Positions 1-7,177 of a stretch of 9,272 nt of DNA are shown piece by piece. Made by a program: the position numbers and the translations under genes. A model generated the notes under the pieces. That model had not been told where the DNA came from. It did not search any database and saw nothing but the letters and a program-made list of their open reading frames with translations. Source of the DNA: Lachnospiraceae bacterium UBA4317 (GTDB taxonomy: Bacteria; Bacillota_A; Clostridia; Lachnospirales; Lachnospiraceae); assembly GCA_002394525.1 (NCBI GenBank), contig DGUF01000229.1, positions 1 to 9,272 of the forward strand. The letters are read 5' to 3'. Within the stretch, counting starts at the first letter, position 1; each line of letters begins with the position of its first letter.

Positions 1-1869
1 GAGGTCATGATCTCGCTGGCGGAAAAGAAAAAGAGTTTTTCGCCCCTTCTTTTCAAGGGGCTCTGCGCCTCCATAGAAGTGGAGGGCCTGCAGGACCGCA
101 GAAGGGACCTGCTGCGGGCGGTCTGCATCCAGCTGATCCGGGCCCAGGATATCTCCCCGCGGGCGCATACCTGGTATGTGCGGGCGCTGGAGGAATCGGT
201 CTCCCTGACCAATCTGGAGGAGTACAGGCTGCGGAGCGCACCCGTCGACGATTCCTTTTACCGCCTGCCCGCCGGCTGCAACGCCATTCTGCGGACAACG
301 GCCTCCAGGGCCCAGCGGGCCGTCCTGTGCTATGACCGCTTCCACAGGGAGCAGGTCTTCCCGATCCGGGACGGGGCGGCGCCCATGTCTGTCCACGGAA
401 ACGCCAATGTGATCTTTCTGGAGGACGGGGCCGGCAACCGCTATACCAGTAGTCTGCCCTATACCCTGGACCTGCAGGAGGACGGGCCGGATGCCGGGGG
501 TCCCGGATCCGGCGGCGCGGGAGAGGATCTCCATGCCCTGGCTGTCCGGATCGGGTTCGGGGACAGGGATACGGACCTGGCTGATCTCACGCCGGAGACT
601 GCCGCCGCTGCCGGGCGCCTGCTGGACAGCGGGGCTCTGAGGCCGGAGGCCAGGACAGACCTGCTCCTGCGCTGCCTCGAGGCCTGTGACAGGGCCGGGG
701 AGGCCCCGGAGGAAGGGGAAGACTACGGGGCGGCATCCGCCCGCTATTTTCTGTCCAGGGTGGATCCGTCCGCCTGTGAGGCCCCGGAGCGGGCCCGCTT
801 CCTGCGCTTTCTGGAGAAGGCGGGAGAGTATGAGACGGCCGCGCAGTGGCTCGCGGCCTGCGGGACAGAGGGAGTCGACGCGGAGCTCCTGGGCAGGCTG
901 TGCCTGGGCCTTCCCTGGGAGGCGGGCTATGAGACCGTGCTGGTCCCGGCCGCCTGGGAGGCTTTTTCAAAAGGAAATACGGACAGCCGGCTCCTGGCCG
1001 GGCTGGCCGCCTCCTTCCAGGGCCTGTCCGACGAGCTCTGCCTGCTCCGCAAGGCCTGCGCCGACGGCGGGCTCTCCACGGGAGACCTGGACGGCCGGCT
1101 GGTCCGCCAGATGCTCTACAGCGGGGCTGTGTCCGGCAGCCATGCGGGCGTGATCGTCAGCGCGGGCGAGAAGCTGGGCGAGGCCTTTCTGCCCGCCGTC
1201 GCCCGCTATGCCGACTATGCCTTTTCGGAGGGGATCTCCATGGGGATCCGCATGACGGACCTGGTCGTCAGGCTGATCGCCGAAGGCAGGGACCAGGCCG
1301 CGGATATCTGCAGGATCGCCTGCCTCAAGGAGCTCTCCATGCGGCAGGGGGATTATTCCGACAGGGAGCGGACCGCGATCTCGGCCAGCCTTTCCGTCCT
1401 GCTCTCGAAGGGGGTCATTTTCCCTTTCTACAGGCAGTTCCCGGGCTTTGACGACCGCCTGGATCTCTATGCCGAGGAAACCCTGATGCAGTACCACCCC
1501 TCCTCCCATGAGGAGGCCGGCGGCAGGCACATCGTCTTCCACTACGCGACCTCCCGGCGCGGCGAGGCGGGCTCCTACCGGTCCCGCCCCATGAAGGAAA
1601 TGTACAGAGATTTTTATGTATCGGGATTTCTCCTTTTTTATGGAGAACAGATGCATTACTATATCACAGATGACCAGGCGGAAAAGCATGTCGTGCAGAG
1701 CGGCATGATCGGCCAGGACGCGAGGATCCCGGAGAACTGTTCCGGGCGCTTCGGCCTGATTAACGAGACGACCAGGGCGGCGGCCCTCAGGGATTATGAC
1801 GAGGCCCTGTCTCTGCTGACGGCCTATTACCGCAGGTCATATCTGCAGAACGAGCTCTTCCGCCGCTGA
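1..1869 (+). CDS. DUF5717-like large helical-repeat protein, C-terminal part (5' end outside window)
   Basis: The frame is open from the first base, and the first ATG (position 7) has no convincing ribosome binding site in view, so the gene almost certainly begins upstream; about 622 residues are visible. Function is unknown. Counting from that ATG, residues about 10-155 are mixed helix and strand (with an SLTNLEEYRL stretch). A Gly/Pro-rich linker follows at about 160-172. Residues about 173-480 are Leu/Ala-rich amphipathic helices resembling an irregular TPR-like solenoid. The last 130 residues or so (from YAEETLMQYHP) form a distinct, aromatic-rich domain with GFLLFYGEQMHYYIT and a helical end. 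No signal peptide or membrane segment is visible. The C-terminal domain and the DUF5716-like gene next door match what I remember of the Lachnospiraceae DUF5717 family; this is recall, not a search. The following gene starts 113 bp downstream with no terminator between, so the two are probably cotranscribed. Confidence 0.62.
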   Translation, partial: EVMISLAEKKKSFSPLLFKGLCASIEVEGLQDRRRDLLRAVCIQLIRAQDISPRAHTWYVRALEESVSLTNLEEYRLRSAPVDDSFYRLPAGCNAILRTTASRAQRAVLCYDRFHREQVFPIRDGAAPMSVHGNANVIFLEDGAGNRYTSSLPYTLDLQEDGPDAGGPGSGGAGEDLHALAVRIGFGDRDTDLADLTPETAAAAGRLLDSGALRPEARTDLLLRCLEACDRAGEAPEEGEDYGAASARYFLSRVDPSACEAPERARFLRFLEKAGEYETAAQWLAACGTEGVDAELLGRLCLGLPWEAGYETVLVPAAWEAFSKGNTDSRLLAGLAASFQGLSDELCLLRKACADGGLSTGDLDGRLVRQMLYSGAVSGSHAGVIVSAGEKLGEAFLPAVARYADYAFSEGISMGIRMTDLVVRLIAEGRDQAADICRIACLKELSMRQGDYSDRERTAISASLSVLLSKGVIFPFYRQFPGFDDRLDLYAEETLMQYHPSSHEEAGGRHIVFHYATSRRGEAGSYRSRPMKEMYRDFYVSGFLLFYGEQMHYYITDDQAEKHVVQSGMIGQDARIPENCSGRFGLINETTRAAALRDYDEALSLLTAYYRRSYLQNELFRR

Positions 1870-1966
1870 CGGCAGCGGTTGCCTTTGCGGCCATGCCGGC
1901 GGCGGAGCCTGCGCTCTCTCTGATCCGGCTGCCGGTCCTGCAGGAGCAGACAGCCTGTTTCATTAC

Positions 1967-1972
1967 GAGGAA
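1967..1972 (+). promoter_or_regulatory. Shine-Dalgarno site fixing the DUF5716-like start
   Basis: GAGGAA lies 10 nt before the ATG at 1983. The in-frame ATG at 1893 has no comparable site, and the 30 residues it would add are low-complexity (MPAAEPALS...) and sit ahead of the conserved phosphate-1 strand. The start at 1983 places GIDLSDQY at residue 14, where Hsp70 and actin-fold proteins normally carry it. The 113 bp between the two genes (1870-1982) also contains a 7-bp inverted repeat, CGGCAGC at 1870-1876 and GCTGCCG at 1928-1934, with no T-run, so it is not a terminator. Confidence 0.65.
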
Positions 1973-1982
1973 ATACCAGACT

Positions 1983-3296
1983 ATGATCATTTCGAAATCA
2001 CCTGTGGGCAAATATCTGCTTGGGATCGATCTTTCGGACCAGTACTGCCAGATCTCATGGATCTATAATAAACGGGCCAGGTTCGGGCGCGGCTTTATCA
2101 ATGCCGCGACGGGGGGAGTCTCCAGGGAGCCTGTGACCTTTTCGACGGTGAGCGGCAGGGAGGTCTTCAATATACCCGCCGTACTCTACAAGCCGGAGGA
2201 TTCCGCGGTCTGGGCCGTCGGCCAGGAGGCCGTGGAGCTGGCGGAGGAGGGCGGAGGGACCCCGGTCTCGGGTCTTCTGCAGAAGGCAAGGGAGGATGTC
2301 CGCATCTCCGTCGAGGGGGAAAAATACAGCGCGGGGCTCTTGCTGGCCCTCTTTCTGCGCAGGTGTCTGGCCATGCTGGAGCCGGAGATCACCAAGGACC
2401 AGATCGCGGCGGTCGTCTTCACCTCCGCGGACATGGATTACGCGATGGAGCAGACCCTGATGCGGGCCTTCGGCCGCATGGAGCTGGATGTGCCGCAGGT
2501 CCTGTGCGAGAGCCATGAGGAATCTTTTTACAGCTATATGCTGATGCAGGACGCGGAGCAGCGGCGCGCGGGCATGCTCCTGTGTGATTACGGGCAGGAG
2601 GAGACGATCCGCTTTTCCACCCTCCTCTATAACCGCAGGACCAGCCCGGTCGTCTACTGGACGGAGGCGGAGGAGAAGCGCCTGCCCGGGGGGCTGACCC
2701 CGGCGAACAGGGACAGGGAGTTCGCGGCTGCCGCCAAAGAGGTCCTGGACCGGCGGGCTGCCTCCTGCGTCTACCTGACCGGCCAGGGCTTTGAAGGAGA
2801 CTGGCTCAGGGATGCGGCGGTATACCTCTGCAGGGGCCGCAGGGTCTTTCAGGGGGAGAACCTCTTCAGCAAGGGGGCTGCCTACAGCGCCCTCCTCCAT
2901 GTGGACAGGCCTTCGGAGATCCCGGAGAGCATTTATCTGGCTCCGGACGCCCTTCACTCCAATATCGGGATCGAGGTCCTGCTCCGGGAGCAGACGGGTT
3001 ATCATGTCCTGCTGGACGCCGGGACCAAGTGGTACAACGCCGAGATCGAGGAGGACTTCATTCTGGAGAACGGAAAGGAATTCAGCCTGGTCCAGACCCC
3101 GGTGACGGGAGGGGAGACGAGGAGTCTGACCGTCCACCTGGACGGGATCCCGGACCGGCCGGACCGGACGACCCGGATCCGGGTCGTTCTGAACATGCCG
3201 CAGCCGGACAAACTCAGGGTCCAGGTCACGGACCTGGGCTTCGGGGAGATCTTCCCTTCGGACGGAGGAAGCTGGGAGGAGACCTTTTCCGTGTAA
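1983..3296 (+). CDS. DUF5716-like protein: divergent Hsp70-fold protein with nucleotide-binding and beta substrate-binding domains
   Basis: Encodes 437 residues. Segments line up with Hsp70/DnaK in order: phosphate-1 LGIDLSDQY (13-21, cf. GIDLGTT); AVGQEAVE (78-85, cf. VGQxA); VEGEKYSAGLLLALFLRR (110-127, cf. V.GK.YSPEEISA); AAVVFTSADMD (142-152, cf. AVITVPAYF); VLCESHEESFYSYM (173-186, cf. IINEPTAAALAYG); phosphate-2 LLCDYGQEET (199-208, cf. FDLGGGT); adenosine motif YLTGQGF (264-270); and SKGAAYSAL (296-304, cf. AVAYGAA). Residues about 328-425 resemble the Hsp70 beta-sandwich, especially LDGIP, RIRVVLNM and LRVQVTDLGFGE (cf. L.GIPPAPRG..QIEVTFDID..GIL.VSA.D.GTG). The C-terminal helical lid is missing. 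The glycine-rich phosphate loops are degenerate, with no GTT and no GGGT, so ATP hydrolysis may be weak or lost. No signal peptide is seen, so it is probably cytosolic. A helical-repeat gene flanks it on each side. The Hsp70 fold is my reading of motif order; the DUF5716 name is from memory. Substrate and role are unknown. Confidence 0.7.
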   Translation: MIISKSPVGKYLLGIDLSDQYCQISWIYNKRARFGRGFINAATGGVSREPVTFSTVSGREVFNIPAVLYKPEDSAVWAVGQEAVELAEEGGGTPVSGLLQKAREDVRISVEGEKYSAGLLLALFLRRCLAMLEPEITKDQIAAVVFTSADMDYAMEQTLMRAFGRMELDVPQVLCESHEESFYSYMLMQDAEQRRAGMLLCDYGQEETIRFSTLLYNRRTSPVVYWTEAEEKRLPGGLTPANRDREFAAAAKEVLDRRAASCVYLTGQGFEGDWLRDAAVYLCRGRRVFQGENLFSKGAAYSALLHVDRPSEIPESIYLAPDALHSNIGIEVLLREQTGYHVLLDAGTKWYNAEIEEDFILENGKEFSLVQTPVTGGETRSLTVHLDGIPDRPDRTTRIRVVLNMPQPDKLRVQVTDLGFGEIFPSDGGSWEETFSV

Positions 3297-3357
3297 AACA
3301 TGGTCCGGACCGGAAGCTCTGATGCAGGTGCTCTGATACAGGTTTTGAGGAAATAGA

Positions 3358-4197
3358 ATGGGCAGAATATTAACAGTGGCGGGGAGGCAGGCCGACACCC
3401 CCTACCGGATCAGAAAAATAGAGAGGAATGTCTATTCCGCGGAGGAGCTCTGCTACTCCCTGGCCCAGTGCGCGGATTTTATGGATGAGGAGATCATGGA
3501 CCCGGCGCTGGCGGACTGGCTCTCCGAATCCTGCGGTCTCCATGAGCTGGGGCGGCTCCTGCACGGGCAGCTCCGGGGCCGGCACGGCGTCAGGGATTTC
3601 GTGGGCACGATCCTGCGGGAATGCGGCTATCTCCCCGCGGGAGAGTCGGCCAGGGTCCTGGCCAGGATGGAGGCCGGCAGGGGGATGGAATCGATCTCCA
3701 GGGACCTGTCCCGGGCGCAGGCGCTCGCGGGCCGGGGCCAGATGCGCCAGGCCCAGAACACCTACACGGAGCTTCTGGACAAGCTGCCGGATATGGAGCG
3801 GGGGACCAGGGCCCAGATCTGGAAGGAAAAGGGCCTGCACTACGCCGACAGCTTTCTCTTTGAGAGGGCGGCGGACTGTTTCCGCAAGGCCTGGGACCTG
3901 TCCCCGGTTCCGGAGCATGCCTTCTGGTATATCGCTTCTTTATATATGTATATGGACGGCGAGGACTACAGGCAGTTCCTGGGGCAGCATCCGGAATTTT
4001 ATGAGAGCGCCTATCAGGTGGAGCAGCGCGCGGCCCGGGCGGAGAGCCGCTTTAAATCGGGAAGTGAGAGCCGGCAGCTCAGGCGCCTGCGCCAGCTCCG
4101 CAGAGAGAACCAGGAGGAGGCATTTTCCTCCAGGCTCGGGCACACCCTCAAGGGGATGCAGGAGGATTACCGCCAGAGAGTGACCTCGTCGGTCTGA
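3358..4197 (+). CDS. TPR-like / coiled-coil protein of unknown function, third gene of the Hsp70-like module
   Basis: Encodes 279 residues from an ATG with a good site (TGAGGAA, 3346-3352) 5 nt upstream. The start lies 61 bp after the Hsp70-like gene. I do not recognise a named family. Residues 1-25 (MGRILTVAGR...) look like short strands. Residues 26-110 form a helical domain (NVYSAEELCYSL, FVGTILRECGYL). Two TPR-like helical pairs follow at about 113-146 (AQALAGRGQMRQAQNTY) and 153-185 (GLHYADSFLFERAADCFRKA). An aromatic helix (AFWYIASLYMYM, 188-199) and a strongly charged, probably coiled-coil tail rich in Arg and Gln (215-275) complete the protein. No signal peptide or convincing membrane helix is seen. 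TPR proteins commonly act as adaptors or Hsp70 cofactors, which fits the neighbouring Hsp70-like gene, but a direct partnership is inference. The next gene has its own promoter, so this is probably the last gene of its operon, although I see no clear terminator. Confidence 0.72.
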   Translation: MGRILTVAGRQADTPYRIRKIERNVYSAEELCYSLAQCADFMDEEIMDPALADWLSESCGLHELGRLLHGQLRGRHGVRDFVGTILRECGYLPAGESARVLARMEAGRGMESISRDLSRAQALAGRGQMRQAQNTYTELLDKLPDMERGTRAQIWKEKGLHYADSFLFERAADCFRKAWDLSPVPEHAFWYIASLYMYMDGEDYRQFLGQHPEFYESAYQVEQRAARAESRFKSGSESRQLRRLRQLRRENQEEAFSSRLGHTLKGMQEDYRQRVTSSV

Positions 4198-4205
4198 AGG
4201 ATCGC

Positions 4206-4235
4206 TTGACGCGGGGACGGGACCTGTACTATATT
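4206..4235 (+). promoter_or_regulatory. Predicted sigma-A promoter for purB
   Basis: A -35 box TTGACG (4206-4211) and a -10 box TATATT (4230-4235) are separated by 18 bp, each matching 5 of 6 consensus bases. Transcription would start near 4242, giving a leader of about 70 nt. It lies in an AT-rich gap between the TPR-like gene and purB. I see no purine riboswitch and no recognisable PurR operator. Confidence 0.6.
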
Positions 4236-4245
4236 TAGGGACTGT

Positions 4246-4270
4246 AAAAGCTTGATACGTAAAAAGCTTT
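4246..4270 (+). repeat. Repeated AAAAGCTT motif in the purB leader
   Basis: AAAAGCTT occurs at 4246-4253 and again at 4262-4269, just downstream of the predicted transcription start. Because AAGCTT is self-complementary, AAAGCTT (4247-4253) can also pair with AAGCTTT (4264-4270) across a 10-nt loop. The stem is weak, with two G-C pairs. It could be a regulator-binding site, a weak leader hairpin, or chance in an AT-rich spacer. Confidence 0.3.
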
Positions 4271-4312
4271 GGTAAAAAAGGCTTCATTCATCAGAGGAAA
4301 GGAAGAGACGAG

Positions 4313-5746
4313 ATGGCAACGGACAGATATTCAAGTCCGCTCTCCGAGCGGTATGCAAGCCGGGAAATGCAGTATATTTTTTCCCAGGACATGAAGTTCC
4401 GGACATGGAGAAGGCTGTGGATCGCGCTGGCGGAGATCGAACAGGAGCTGGGTCTGGACATCACGGATGAGCAGATCGCCGAGTTGAAGGCCCATGCGGA
4501 GGACATCAATTACGAGGAGGCCAGGGCCAGGGAAAAGATCGTGCGCCACGATGTCATGAGTCATGTCTATGCCTACGGCCTGCAGTGTCCCAAAGCCAAG
4601 GGGATCATCCACCTGGGCGCGACCAGCTGCTATGTCGGCGACAATACGGACATCATCATCATGCGCGAGGCCCTGCGTCTGGTGCGGGGCAAGCTGGTCA
4701 ATGTCCTGGCCAAGCTGGCGGATTTCGCGCAGGAATACAAGGCTCTTCCCACACTTGGATTTACCCATTTCCAGCCGGCCCAACCCACGACGGTCGGCAA
4801 GAGGGCCACGCTCTGGATGCAGGAGTTTGAATTGGCCCTGGCCGAGGTCGAGCACGCCCTGGGGAGCCTGAGGCTTCTGGGCAGCAAGGGAACGACCGGC
4901 ACCCAGGCCTCCTTCCTGGAGCTCTTTGACGGAGACCTGGACAAGGTCGACCGCCTGGATCCCATGCTCGCCGAAAAGATGGGCTTTGACCGTTGCTTTG
5001 CGGTCTCCGGCCAGACCTATCCCCGCCTGCTGGACACCATCGTCCTGAACGCGCTGGGGATCGTCGCCTCGGCGGCCATGAAGATGGGCACGGACATCCG
5101 GCTGCTGCAGCACCTCAAGGAGGTCGAGGAGCCCTTCGAGAAGACCCAGATCGGGTCCTCCGCCATGGCCTACAAGCGCAATCCCATGCGGAGCGAGCGC
5201 ATCTGCTCCCTGGCCCGCTATGTGATGGCGGATGTGATCAATCCGGCGGTCACGGCCGGCACCCAGTGGTTCGAGCGCACTCTGGACGACTCCGCCAACA
5301 AGCGGATCTCCGTGCCGGAGGGCTTCCTGGCCGTGGACGGGATCCTGGACCTCTGCCTCAATGTCACGGATGGGCTCAAGGTCTATCCCAAGGTCATTGA
5401 AAAGAGACTGCGGTCCGAGCTGCCCTTTATGGCGACCGAAAATATCATGATGGATGCCGTCAAGGCGGGCGGCGACAGGCAGGAGCTCCATGAGAAGATC
5501 CGCACCCTGTCCATGCAGGCAGGCAGAAGGGTCAAGGAGGAAGGCCTGGACAACAACCTTCTGGAGCTCATCGCGGCGGATCCCGCCTTCGGCCTGTCCC
5601 TCGAGGACCTGGAAAAGACCATGGATCCCTCCAGGTATGTCGGCTGTGCCCCTCATCAGGTGGACCGCTACCTGGCGGAGGTGATCCGGCCGATCCTGGA
5701 CGCCAACAGGGACCTGCTGGGCCTTGAGGCGGAGATCAACGTCTGA
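4313..5746 (+). CDS. purB: Adenylosuccinate lyase
   Basis: Encodes 477 residues. PurB splits fumarate from SAICAR in de novo IMP synthesis and from adenylosuccinate in the IMP-to-AMP branch; it is a cytosolic homotetramer. Seen in the protein: an RHDVMSH segment with catalytic-type His79; LGATSCYVGDNTD (101-113); THFQPAQPTTVGKR (151-164) with the second catalytic His at 152; KGTTGTQASF (192-201); and the fumarase/aspartase superfamily signature GSSAMAYKRNPM (281-292), whose flexible loop carries the catalytic serine. WFERTLDDSANKR (319-331) and LPFMATENIMMDAVKAGG (370-387) are also typical. The form resembles the longer eukaryote-like lyase more than B. subtilis PurB. Position 286 is Ala where many homologues have Pro (SSAMPYK). 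The ATG follows a purine-rich site (AGAGGAAAGGAAGAG, 4293-4307) by 5 nt. purA follows after 98 bp with no obvious terminator, so cotranscription is likely. Confidence 0.97.
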   Translation: MATDRYSSPLSERYASREMQYIFSQDMKFRTWRRLWIALAEIEQELGLDITDEQIAELKAHAEDINYEEARAREKIVRHDVMSHVYAYGLQCPKAKGIIHLGATSCYVGDNTDIIIMREALRLVRGKLVNVLAKLADFAQEYKALPTLGFTHFQPAQPTTVGKRATLWMQEFELALAEVEHALGSLRLLGSKGTTGTQASFLELFDGDLDKVDRLDPMLAEKMGFDRCFAVSGQTYPRLLDTIVLNALGIVASAAMKMGTDIRLLQHLKEVEEPFEKTQIGSSAMAYKRNPMRSERICSLARYVMADVINPAVTAGTQWFERTLDDSANKRISVPEGFLAVDGILDLCLNVTDGLKVYPKVIEKRLRSELPFMATENIMMDAVKAGGDRQELHEKIRTLSMQAGRRVKEEGLDNNLLELIAADPAFGLSLEDLEKTMDPSRYVGCAPHQVDRYLAEVIRPILDANRDLLGLEAEINV

Positions 5747-5844
5747 TCGCCCGGAAGGATTTTTGGGGAAGACTGATAAACGGGGCCGTGCAAAAGAGAC
5801 GCGACAGAACTGTACCTGTAAAAGAATCGGAGGAATATTAGATT

Positions 5845-7122
5845 ATGGTAAAAGCTGTTGTTGGTGCAAACTGGGGAGATGAAGGCAAGGGAAAGATCAC
5901 GGATATGCTGGCGGATTCGGCGGATATCGTCATCCGCTTTCAGGGCGGTGCCAATGCCGGACACACGATCGTGAATGAATACGGGAAATTCGCCCTTCAC
6001 ACCCTTCCCTCCGGTGTTTTTCACCAGAGGGTCATGAATATCATCGGAAACGGTGTCGCCCTCAATATCCCGATCCTCTTCAGGGAACTGAAGAGCATTG
6101 AGGACCAGGGCGTCCCCGCCCCCAACCTCATGATCTCGGACCGCTGCCAGGTCGTCATGCCCTACCACATCCTCTTTGATGAGTGCGAGGAGGAGCGCCT
6201 GGCGGGCAAGTCCTTCGGCTCCACAAAGTCGGGAATCGCTCCTTTTTATTCAGATAAATATGCAAAAGTCGGCTGGCAGGTCAATGAGCTCTTTATGGAT
6301 GACGACGCCCTGATGGAAAAGATCGAGCGCGTCTGTGTCCAGAAGGACATCCTCCTGACCCACCTCTACCACCGCGATCCCATCGACAAGAAGGAACTGC
6401 TGGAGACGATCCACTCCTACAGGGACATGGTCGCCCCCTATGTCGGCAATGTGGGCGAGTACCTGGACCAGGCCGTCCGGGAGGACAAGACCATCCTGCT
6501 GGAGGGCCAGCTGGGCACCCTCAAGGATCCCGACCACGGCATCTATCCCATGGTCACCTCCTCCTCCACGCTGGCCGCCTTCGGCGCGATCGGCGCGGGG
6601 CTGGCTCCCGGTCAGATCCGCCAGGTCGTCGTGGTCAACAAGGCCTATTCCTCCGCGGTCGGCGCCGGCGAGTTTGTCTCCGAGATCTTCGGGGACGAGG
6701 CGGACGAGCTCCGCAGACGCGGCGGAGACGGCGGTGAGTACGGCGCGACGACGGGCAGGCCCCGCCGCATGGGCTGGTACGACTGCGTGGCCTCCCGCTA
6801 TGGCTGCCGCCTGCAGGGAGCGACCGACGTCGCCTTTACCGTCCTGGATGTCCTGGGCTACCTGGACGAGATCCCGGTCTGTGTCGCCTATGAGATCGAC
6901 GGCGTCCGGACAAAGGAATTCCCCGTGACCCGCCTCCTGGCAAAGGCGAAACCCGTCTATGAGATGCTGCCCGGATGGAAGTGCGATATCCGCGGCATCA
7001 AAAAATACGAGGACCTTCCCGTGAACTGCCGCAAATATATCGAGTTCATCGAAAAGGAGATCGGTTATCCGATTACCATGGTCTCCAACGGCCCCGGCAG
7101 AGAGGACATCATTTACCGCTGA
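5845..7122 (+). CDS. purA: Adenylosuccinate synthetase (clostridial variant)
   Basis: Encodes 425 residues. PurA joins IMP and aspartate using GTP to give adenylosuccinate, the substrate of the PurB encoded just upstream. Seen: P-loop GDEGKGK (11-17) with the catalytic Asp12; GGANAGHT (34-41) with catalytic His40; LPSGVF and IGNGVALN (54-74); FGSTKSGIAPFYSDK (124-138); DHGIYPMVTSSST (230-242); KAYSSAVGAGEF (266-277); GEYGATTGRPRRMGW (297-311), the IMP/Asp-binding loop; and the C-terminal SNGPGREDII (414-423) base-binding region. Length matches the usual 425-430. Compared with E. coli PurA, EGAQG is replaced by EGQLG (220-224), Ser129 replaces the Arg of the GTTGRG loop, and Lys141 replaces the Arg donated across the dimer interface. 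This variant pattern agrees with Lachnospiraceae PurA as I remember it, so it is probably a functional subfamily. GGAGG (5829-5833) lies 11 nt before the ATG, a rather long spacing. Confidence 0.97.
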   Translation: MVKAVVGANWGDEGKGKITDMLADSADIVIRFQGGANAGHTIVNEYGKFALHTLPSGVFHQRVMNIIGNGVALNIPILFRELKSIEDQGVPAPNLMISDRCQVVMPYHILFDECEEERLAGKSFGSTKSGIAPFYSDKYAKVGWQVNELFMDDDALMEKIERVCVQKDILLTHLYHRDPIDKKELLETIHSYRDMVAPYVGNVGEYLDQAVREDKTILLEGQLGTLKDPDHGIYPMVTSSSTLAAFGAIGAGLAPGQIRQVVVVNKAYSSAVGAGEFVSEIFGDEADELRRRGGDGGEYGATTGRPRRMGWYDCVASRYGCRLQGATDVAFTVLDVLGYLDEIPVCVAYEIDGVRTKEFPVTRLLAKAKPVYEMLPGWKCDIRGIKKYEDLPVNCRKYIEFIEKEIGYPITMVSNGPGREDIIYR

Positions 7123-7127
7123 GAACG

Positions 7128-7146
7128 CGGAGGAAGGATCCCTCCG
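7128..7146 (+). other. Short hairpin after purA
   Basis: CGGAGG (7128-7133) and CCTCCG (7141-7146) form a 6-bp stem with a 7-nt loop 6 nt after the purA stop. No T-run follows, so it is not a canonical intrinsic terminator. It may simply protect the purA 3' end or sequester the internal GGAGG. The next gene's own binding site (AAAGGA, 7168-7173) is outside it. Confidence 0.3.
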
Positions 7147-7177
7147 TTGACCTGAAAAAGAGATTGGAAAGGAACCC

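Noticed and set aside
967..1689. 240-residue open frame on the - strand inside the first gene
   Set aside because: Shadow frame in GC-rich DNA; the + strand reading continues through it with coherent helical-repeat composition.
1893..1982. Upstream ATG start for the DUF5716-like gene
   Set aside because: No Shine-Dalgarno; the added residues are low-complexity and lie before the conserved first strand. The start at 1983 is better.
2055..3398. 447-residue open frame on the - strand opposite the Hsp70-like gene
   Set aside because: GC-rich shadow of the + strand gene; composition is Pro/Arg/Leu/Gly-rich with no recognisable motif, while the + strand frame has clear Hsp70-like motifs and a binding site.
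4236..4312. Purine riboswitch or PurR box in the purB leader
   Set aside because: The leader is only about 70 nt, AT-rich, lacks the three-way-junction arrangement of purine riboswitches, and has no sequence resembling the Bacillus PurR box.
4331..5656. 441-residue open frame on the - strand opposite purB
   Set aside because: Antisense shadow of an unmistakable purB; no family motif and no plausible start context.
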